Source of the DNA: Pseudomonas congelans
GTDB lineage: Bacteria; Pseudomonadota; Gammaproteobacteria; Pseudomonadales; Pseudomonadaceae
Reading direction: 5' to 3'
DNA length: 64,000 bases
Assembly: GCF_900103225.1 (NCBI RefSeq)
Contig: NZ_FNJH01000001.1
Coordinates: 990,980-1,054,979, forward strand
Each line of letters begins with the position of its first letter. The first letter of the stretch is position 1. Below are positions 62,501-64,000 of the stretch, one piece after another. A program made the translations under genes and the position numbers. Under the pieces are notes generated by a model. It was given only the letters and a program-made list of their open reading frames with translations, made no database searches and was not told where the DNA came from.

Positions 62501-63442
62501 CTCTACGGTCCCTCGGAAACCACCACCTACTCAAGCTGGGTGGCCATGGACCGCAAAGATGGTTTCGCAGCGCACATCGGCAAACCGGTCGGCAATACGC
62601 AGTTTTACTTGCTGGACGAGCAACAGCAGCCTGTACCACTGGGGGTCGCGGGTGAAATCTACATCGGCGGCGCCGGTGTGGCGCGGGGCTACCTGAACCG
62701 TGATGACCTCACCGCCGAGCGTTTCCTAAAGGACCCGTTCAGCCAGCAGCCAGCGGCACGCATGTACCGCACCGGCGACCTGGGCCGTTACTTGCCAGAT
62801 GGCAACATCGAATACCTGGGGCGTAACGACGATCAGGTGAAGATACGTGGTTTCCGTATCGAACTGGGCGAGATCGATACGTGTCTGGCAAGACACCCGG
62901 AAGTACAGGAAGCAGTGGTTGTCGCCTGCGAGGGCGCACCCGGCGAAACCCGTCTGGTGGCGTATTTCACAGCGTCCGATCCTGCACGGTTACCGGAAAG
63001 CAGCGCGCTGCGCACGCACCTGCAAGAGCTGCTGCCAGACTACATGCTGCCGGCAGCCTATATGCTGCTTGATGCGTGGCCGCTGACGCCGAACGGCAAG
63101 CTGGATCGCAAGGCCCTGCCGGCGCCGGACAGCAGCGCGCTTGTCTCGCGTGCTTACGAGGCCCCGGTGGGTGACGTCGAGATCAAGCTGGCGGCGCTCT
63201 GGGCGGATCTGCTCAATGTCGAAAAGGTCGGGCGTCATGACCATTTCTTCGAACTGGGCGGGCATTCATTGCTGGCGGTGAGCCTGATCGAGCGCATGCG
63301 CCAGGCGGACCTCGAAGCGGATGTGCGAGTGCTGTTCGGTCATCCAACGCTTATTCAGGTGGCTGCCTCGGTGGGCAAGGTCAAGCGGCTGGAGGTGCCG
63401 CAGACTAAAATTCCGACATTCAATCGCAAACGTCGTATCTGA
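47069..63442 (+). CDS. sypB: Syringopeptin synthetase SypB (NRPS, modules 6-10)
   Basis: Five-module NRPS of 5457 residues that extends the SypA chain. The start is GTG at 47069, overlapping the sypA stop (GTGA), with GGAG 8 nt upstream; an ATG at 47075 would be too far from that site. The first 60 residues form a TubC-type docking domain (GDQLVVSGKRQSLTEP, then LRENKAALIELI) that should bind the SypA C-terminus. Five C-A-T modules follow, all with dual-type C domains (HHxxxxxGD). Adenylation codes read Ala, Leu/Val, Val, Ala, Ala. There is no thioesterase; the chain should pass to SypC. The 4-nt overlap implies translational coupling with sypA. Modules 2 and 3 show internal mosaic structure. 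Confidence 0.95.
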   Translation: MSMIELLALLEEKDVQLAVKGDQLVVSGKRQSLTEPAVLALLRENKAALIELINAGEYYSGKADEVDVPAQAIAPGCERITPDMLPLIELDQAAIETIVARVPGGVRNVQDIYPLAPLQEGILYHHIAAEQGDPYVLQAQFTIASRERFDAFTTALQQIIDRHDILRTSVVWEGLDEPAQVVWRKADLVLSEITLEPAAGTASEQLQQRFDPRHYRLDISQAPLLRLAFTHDVANQCWVAMLLFHHIAIDHAALDQIHHELHAHLGGQAHTLGEPVPYRNYVAQARLGVTNKQHEGFFREMLGDVDEPTLPLGLHDVRGDGHGIEEAHQTLPVALSRRLRNQARLQGVSAASLHHLAWAQVLGRLCGRNDVVFGTVLIGRMRGGEGVRRALGMFINTLPLRVSVGEQDVRSGVKATHARLTALLGHEHASLALAQRCSGVSAPTPLFSALLNYRHSSAEAATDQEVTDQAAQLWEGIEVRGGEERTNYPLILSLDDFGEGFGLTVQAVAGIGARRVCGYVQTALESLVQALEQTPQAPLNSLPILSTDEREQLLVDFNDTALDYPQQQTIHGLFEAQVERTPQALAVVHDGQRLTYGELNEQANRLAHALRKRGVQPDSRVGICVERGVEMVVGLLAILKAGGGYVPLDPAYPAERIAYMLQDSAPAAVLAQSATEALLADVSVPVINLDLNNWQDESARNPQVQGLTSAHLAYLIYTSGSTGLPKGVMIEHRNTVNFLIWAHKAFEAGTDNSALEKTLFSTSLNFDLAVYECFAPLTSGGSIEVVKNVLELQHGDHDIGLINTVPSALKALLDVDGLPASVHTVNVAGEALKRSLVESLFEKTGVQRLCNLYGPSETTTYSSWVAMDREDGFAAHIGKPVGNTQFYLLDEQQQPVPLGVSGEIYIGGAGVARGYLNRDDLTAERFLNDPFSQNPAARMYRTGDLGRYLPDGNIEYLGRNDDQVKIRGFRIELGEIDARLAKHPAVHEAVVTAREDVPGDKRLVAYYSVQPAQAEPGIDSLRGWLQEQLPAYMIPVAYVRLDAMPLTPNGKLDRKALPAPESDSLISRGYEAPTGETETKIAALWQDLLGIEQVGRHDNFFELGGHSLLAVSLIGHMRQLGLSVDVRALFGQPTLAALAATVGGGTGVVVPANLISEDCKRITPELLPLIDLTQSQIDQVVATVPGGVANVQDIYPLAPLQEGILYHHLAAEIGDPYVLQTQFAFDNRERMDAFVQALQTVIDRHDILRTSVVWQGLENPLQVVWRKAQLHLEALELDPVNGDIDVQLHSRFDPRHYRLDIGQAPLMRVAYAEDPRNQRICAMLLFHHMALDHTALEVVKHEIQNGLLGEAEALAASVPVPYRNYVVQARQGVSQADHETFFRDMLGDIDEPTLPYGLLDVQGDGRHVKEASLTLDPQLNLRLRAQARQQGVSAASLVHLAWGQVLGTVSGKRDVVFGTVLMGRMQAGEGAERALGMFINTLPLRVSAGKQGVRDEVKATHKRVTALLGHEHASLALAQRCSGVAAPTPLFSALLNYRHSAAASVSEQAVQAWQGIHVLSSEERANYPLSLSVDDFGDGFSLNAQAVAGIDARRICDYMQTALSHLVEALESAPDSAVCDLPVVPEAERQQLLLAFNDTAQDYPQQQTVHAMIEARAVSAPESVAAQVGEHRLHYGEMNHRANALAHHLISLGVGVDDRVAVMARRGLDTLVAMLAVLKAGAGYVPVDPSHPDERIAYLLADSAPKVLLTQQTLMSRVPETAVPVIALDRPEWPQRLDNPQMAGLNATHLAYVIYTSGSTGQPKGVMVEHRTLGNLIDWHCQAFDLQAGSHTASVAGFGFDAMAWEVWPALCAGATLHLPPADVSNEQIDALLDWWIAQPLQVAFLPTPVAEYAFSRGLTHPTLRTLLIGGDRLRQFQRDPGFAVINNYGPTEATVVATSGRLLPDGSLDIGTPIANTRVYLLDEHQQLVPLGVAGELYVAGAGVARGYLNRPEMTAERFLRDPFHADARMYRTGDLARWNADGTLDYLGRNDDQVKIRGLRVELGEIEARLAEHAEVREAVVLCRQDVPDEKRLVAYVTTQQPETMLDIEHLRNHLQGTLPDYMVPVAYVQLDALPLTANGKLDRKALPMPDAQSLISRGYAAPQGEVETLLASIWADILKVEQVGRHDHFFELGGHSLLAVKLIERMRQVGLSADVRVLFSQPTLAALATAVGGGTEVVVPANLIPERCEHITPDLLPLISLTQAQIDRVVKHVPGGATNVQDIYPLAPLQAGILYHHISAEQGDPYTLKALFSLRDRARLDDFSHALQGVINRHDILRTAVLWEGLDEPLQVVLRQAEMRVTELCLDPADGAIDEQLHERFDPRHYRLDVRQAPLMQIVFSHDPLNDRWLAMLLFHHLVNDATSLYVVLHEMQAHLLGQGASLGQSVPYRNYVAQARLGVSEAQHEAFFREMLGDIDEPTLPFGLQDVQDGGGDIEEASVSLPAELNLRLRAQARQAGVSSASLMHLAWARVLGSVSAREQVVFGTVLLGRMQAGEGADHSLGMFINTLPLRVDIGATTVVDGLKATHGQLTALLGHEHAPLVLAQRCSGVDAPAPLFSALLNYRHSVVSDVCAETATAWDGIESFGAKDHTNYPLTLNIDDVGNGFNLTVLVSSTIGAKRVCGYMQTVLEHLVDALERSPSSALDSLPILPAAEREQLLVAFNDTALDYPQQQTVHSLFEAQVRSSPEACAAIHDDIAVSYAQLNTRANRLARHLLGLGVQPGDSVALLLERSLDLIASQLAVLKCAAVYVPLDVNAPAERQAFMVEDSQARVLLTHSHLSLATAAQRVDLEQLTLDGLSGDDLTLPQSSESVAYIMYTSGSTGVPKGVLVPHRAISRLVINNGYADFNAQDRVAFASNPAFDASTLDVWAPLLNGGCVVVIGQTDVLSPREFQRLLLEQSVTVLWMTAGLFHQYASGLGEAFSRLRYLIVGGDVLDPAVIGRVLKEGAPRHLLNGYGPTEATTFSTTHEITSVGNRGIPVGRPIGNSQVYVLDTLRQPVAVGVVGELYIGGQGVAKGYLNRPELNATQFVANPFSDDAGALLYSTGDLGRWNADGVIEYLGRNDDQVKIRGFRIEPGEIEARLVECPGVSEAVVLARQDEPGQKRLVAYVVGEDSSALSAVELRRELAASLADYMVPSAFVMLDALPLTANGKLDRRALPVPDADAYASREFEAPEGEVEIALARLWCELLNVERVGRHDHFFELGGHSLLAVSLIERMRQADLSADVRVLFSQPTLAALAAAVGGGSEIVVPANLITEDCQHITPELLPLANLTQPQIDQVVATVPGGVANVQDIYALAPLQEGILYHHMAAETGDLYVLQTQFAFDNRQRLDAFVQALQRVIDRHDILRTSVVWDGLDSPVQVVWRKAQLHIEGLELDPADGEIGAQLHSRFDPRHYRLDMTQAPLMRLVHAEDPRNQRITAMLLFHHMVLDHMAMEVVQHEMQAWLLGEVEALSAPVPYRNYVAQARLGVSQADHEVFFRDMLGDIDEPTLPFGLTNAQGDDLDIEEASLMLDPQLNLRLRAQARQQGVSAASLVHLAWAQVLGKVSNRQDVVFGTVLMGRMQAGEGADRALGMFINTLPLRVSVGEQGVREGVRATHKCLTALLGHEYASLALAQRCSGIAVQTPLFNALLNYRHSGVGSVSEQAIQAWQGIHALSNEERTNYPLTLNVDDLADGFSLTALVVSSIGAQRVCGYMHTALENLLTALEKTPETPLHGLSILPAAECEQLLVDFNDTALDYPQQQTIHGMFAAQVERTPDALAVVHGEQRLTYGELNEQANRLAHALRKQGVQPDSRVGICVERSAEMVVGLLAILKAGGGYVPLDPAYPAERIAYMLQDSAPVAVLVQSATEALLADVSVPVINLDLSHWQDESVQNPQVKGLTSAHLAYLIYTSGSTGLPKGVMIEHRNTVNFLSWAHTAFDGSALEKTLFSTSLNFDLAVYECFAPITSGGSIEVVKNVLELQHGEHDIGLINTVPSALKALLEVNGLPESVHTVNVAGEALKRSLIESLFENTVVQRLCNLYGPSETTTYSSWVAMDREEGFAAHIGKPVGNTQFYLLDQQQQPVPLGVAGEIYIGGAGVARGYLNRDDLTAERFLKDPFSQQPAARMYRTGDLGRYLPDGNIEYLGRNDDQVKIRGFRIELGEIDARLAKHPAVHEAVVTAREDSPGDKRLVAYYTVQAAHTEPSIDSLRDWLQEQLPAYMIPAAYVRLEALPLTPNGKLDRKALPAPDSDALINREYEAPQGETEIQIAAIWQDLLGVERIGRHDNFFELGGHSLLAVSLIGRMRQSGLSVDVRVLFGQPTLAALAAAVGGGTEIVVPANLISEHCEHITPDLLPLADLNQEQIDKVVASVPGGVANVQDIYALAPLQEGILYHHIAAEQGDPYVLQVQFAFDDRARLDAFVEALQAVIVRHDILRTGVVWKGLESPVQVVWREAQMHLEGLELDPADGEIGAQLHSRFDPRHYRLDMTQAPLMHLVHAEDPRNQRITAMLLFHHMALDHMAMEVVQHEMQAWLLSEAEALSAPVPYRNYVAQARLGVSQADHEVFFRDMLGDIDEPTLPFGLQDVQGDGRDIEEAALVVDSRLNLRLRAQARREGVSAASLVHLAWAQVLGRVSNRQDVVFGTVLMGRMQAGEGANWALGMFINTLPLRVDLAGQGVRDGVKATHARLTALLGHEHASLALAQRCSGVAASTPLFSALLNYRHSAPGSISERATQAWQGIHTLNSEERTNYPLTLNVDDLGDGLRLSVLVSGKIGAGRVCGYMQTALESLLVALEQSPSSALDSLPILPADEREQLLTGFNDTALDYPHEQTIHGLFEAQVERTPDALAVLHGEQRLTYRELNEQANRLAHALRKQGVQPDSRVGICVERSVEMVVGLLAILKAGGGYVPLDPAYPAERIAYMLQDSAPAAVLAQTATQGLLADVSVPVINLDTSNWQVESVQNPQVAGLNSAHLAYLIYTSGSTGLPKGVMIEHRNTVNFLTWAHNAFGACALEKTLFSTSLNFDLAVYECFAPLTSGGSIHMVKNVLELQHGDHNIGLINTVPSALKALLEIDGLPTSVHTVNVAGEALKRTLVESLFEKTGVQRLCNLYGPSETTTYSSWVAMDRKDGFAAHIGKPVGNTQFYLLDEQQQPVPLGVAGEIYIGGAGVARGYLNRDDLTAERFLKDPFSQQPAARMYRTGDLGRYLPDGNIEYLGRNDDQVKIRGFRIELGEIDTCLARHPEVQEAVVVACEGAPGETRLVAYFTASDPARLPESSALRTHLQELLPDYMLPAAYMLLDAWPLTPNGKLDRKALPAPDSSALVSRAYEAPVGDVEIKLAALWADLLNVEKVGRHDHFFELGGHSLLAVSLIERMRQADLEADVRVLFGHPTLIQVAASVGKVKRLEVPQTKIPTFNRKRRI
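50521..53740 (+). other. SypB module 2: dual-type C, mosaic A(Leu/Val), T
   Basis: The C domain has HHLAAEIGD near residue 1204. The A core is nearly identical to SypA module 4 (pocket D-A-W-F-L-G-N-V-V), but its C-terminal subdomain matches SypA module 3. The carrier is near residue 2175. Adds residue 7. Confidence 0.8.
52001..53185 (+). repeat. A-core repeat copy 2 (SypB module 2)
   Basis: Second copy of the SypA module 4 adenylation core. Identity drops sharply at both ends, where the flanks instead resemble SypA module 3. Confidence 0.85.
53741..56960 (+). other. SypB module 3: dual-type C, A(Val), T
   Basis: The C domain has QAGILYHHISAEQGD near residue 2277 and HHLVNDA; it is closely related to SyrE condensation domain 2. 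The A pocket is D-A-L-W-I-G-G-T-F, valine, with the core resembling SypA module 3. The carrier is near residue 3251. Adds residue 8. Confidence 0.82.
56961..60180 (+). other. SypB module 4: dual-type C, A(Ala), T
   Basis: The C domain has HHMAAETGD near residue 3353. The A landmarks NFDLAVYECF, VNVAGEAL and LYGPSETTTY give D-L-Y-N-N-A-L-T-Y, alanine. The carrier is near residue 4323. Position 9 of syringopeptin 22 is Dhb, so an Ala code here is unexpected. Confidence 0.82.
60181..63442 (+). other. SypB module 5: dual-type C, A(Ala), T
   Basis: Near repeat of module 4. The C domain has HHIAAEQGD near residue 4425 and the same alanine pocket D-L-Y-N-N-A-L-T-Y. The carrier is near residue 5399 and a basic tail (FNRKRRI) follows. 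Adds residue 10. Confidence 0.83.
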
Positions 63443-63458
63443 AGCTGCGGTAATCGCC

Positions 63459-63483
63459 CGCCCGATCGGCAAACGATCGGGCG
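63459..63483 (+). terminator. Hairpin after sypB
   Basis: Perfect 10-bp inverted repeat CGCCCGATCG/CGATCGGGCG with loop GCAAA, starting 17 nt after the sypB stop. The following GTTGCTGTCC is only weakly U-rich, so it may attenuate rather than fully stop transcription. Confidence 0.55.
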
Positions 63484-63586
63484 GTTGCTGTCCACCCTGA
63501 GGCTCTTGGCAGCGCCTTCGCAACATCCTCCCAGCCTGCTCAGCCAGGCGCTCGCACATCGCTGCGTCGACGTCACCCTCAAGTCT

Positions 63587-63631
63587 TGTCCCAGCTTCCC
63601 ACGACATACAGTCGCCCATGGATGCTCTAAT
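63587..63631 (+). promoter_or_regulatory. sypC promoter with syr-syp box
   Basis: TGTCCCAGCTTCCCACGACA at 63587-63606 fits the syr-syp box and differs from the syrE box at a single base. After 19 nt comes TCTAAT (63626-63631), matching the syrE promoter layout; both hexamers sit in the context GGATGCTCTA. Confidence 0.75.
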
Positions 63632-63851
63632 TTTTGCGACGTGTGGGATGCACGGCAAATGGGACGTTTCGTGTGTATGTGTCAGAGGACTGCAGCCCTT
63701 TATGGCGGCGGCGCCCATCGTACCTGCGCCCGGATCCCGTTCTGTCTTCGAGTTTCGAAGCCCCTCCGTTTTTATCGTGCGAAACACTGTTTGCGACACC
63801 GGGTTCCGGAGTCGTCAACCCTCTCCGAAATGATAAACAGCAGGTTATTCG

Positions 63852-64000
63852 ATGCACTTCAGCGAATTGATGGCAGTTCTTTCCACGCATCCGATCCGTC
63901 TTCAACAGGAAGAAGATGATCTGGTGATTCTCGGAGACGACGAGGGGCTGGACAGTGCCACGCTCGCAAGCCTGAGCGTGCACAAGGCAGAACTGCTGAC
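63852..64000 (+). CDS. sypC: Syringopeptin synthetase SypC, N-terminus only
   Basis: Open frame from ATG 63852 to the right edge, 49 complete codons (MHFSELMAVLSTHPIRL onward). The visible part looks like a TubC-type docking domain, as at the SypB N-terminus: an acidic DDLVILGDDEG loop, then LASLSVHKAELL at the end. SypC is the third syringopeptin synthetase. In the known system it adds residues 11-22 and carries the releasing thioesterases; none of that is visible here. The ribosome site is weak (AGG about 7 nt upstream). Identification rests on position and the docking domain. Confidence 0.82.
   Translation, partial: MHFSELMAVLSTHPIRLQQEEDDLVILGDDEGLDSATLASLSVHKAELL

Larger units (their letters stand above)
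63443..63851. other. sypB-sypC intergenic region (409 nt)
   Basis: Holds a hairpin just after sypB, a syr-syp box with a -10-like hexamer, and a predicted sypC leader of about 215 nt. Short open frames are present but none has a convincing ribosome site or recognisable product. Confidence 0.8.

Noticed and set aside
63485..63919. 144-residue frame between sypB and sypC
   Set aside because: It crosses the promoter and the sypC start in another frame, has no ribosome site, and encodes no recognisable protein.
1..64000. Mobile elements, CRISPR arrays, tRNA or rRNA genes
   Set aside because: None was seen. The long repeats all fall inside NRPS domains and are explained by module duplication.

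Overview
The window reads as the core of the syringomycin (syr) and syringopeptin (syp) toxin island of a Pseudomonas syringae-group bacterium. The evidence is gene content, order and orientation, plus residue-level matches to characterised Syr proteins: SyrB2 with H116/A118/H235, SyrC with C224/D348/H376, and a 353-aa SyrP. The DNA is GC-rich and almost entirely coding. No rRNA, tRNA, insertion sequence or CRISPR array was seen.

Left part (1-27725, minus strand): syrB1, syrB2, syrC and syrE run leftwards. SyrE is cut by the left edge in the condensation domain of its eighth module. Adenylation codes read from the sequence give Ser-Ser-Dab-Dab-Arg-(residue 6, probably Phe)-Thr, the order expected for syringomycin. 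SyrB1 holds Thr on a carrier domain, SyrB2 chlorinates it, and SyrC moves 4-Cl-Thr to SyrE.

Centre (27726-28058): a divergent promoter region with two 20-bp syr-syp boxes, one for syrB1 and one for syrP. To its right lie syrP (aspartyl beta-hydroxylase) and syrD (ABC exporter).

Right part (31038-64000, plus strand): sypA (five modules) and sypB (five modules) overlap by 4 nt. After 409 nt with a hairpin and a separate syr-syp box, sypC begins and runs off the right edge. Codes read for SypA-SypB are Thr(Dhb)-Pro-Val-Leu/Val-Ala-Ala-Leu/Val-Val-Ala-Ala. This follows the syringopeptin-22 N-terminal half except at position 9, where the code is Ala rather than the Thr that would give Dhb.

The most unusual signal is recombination inside the synthetases. 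A SypB module carries an adenylation core nearly identical to one in SypA, spliced into a different scaffold. A carrier-condensation block is shared between SyrE and SypB across the two pathways. Whole Ser, Dab and Ala units are tandemly or dispersedly duplicated. Four copies of the syr-syp box tie the operons into one regulon.
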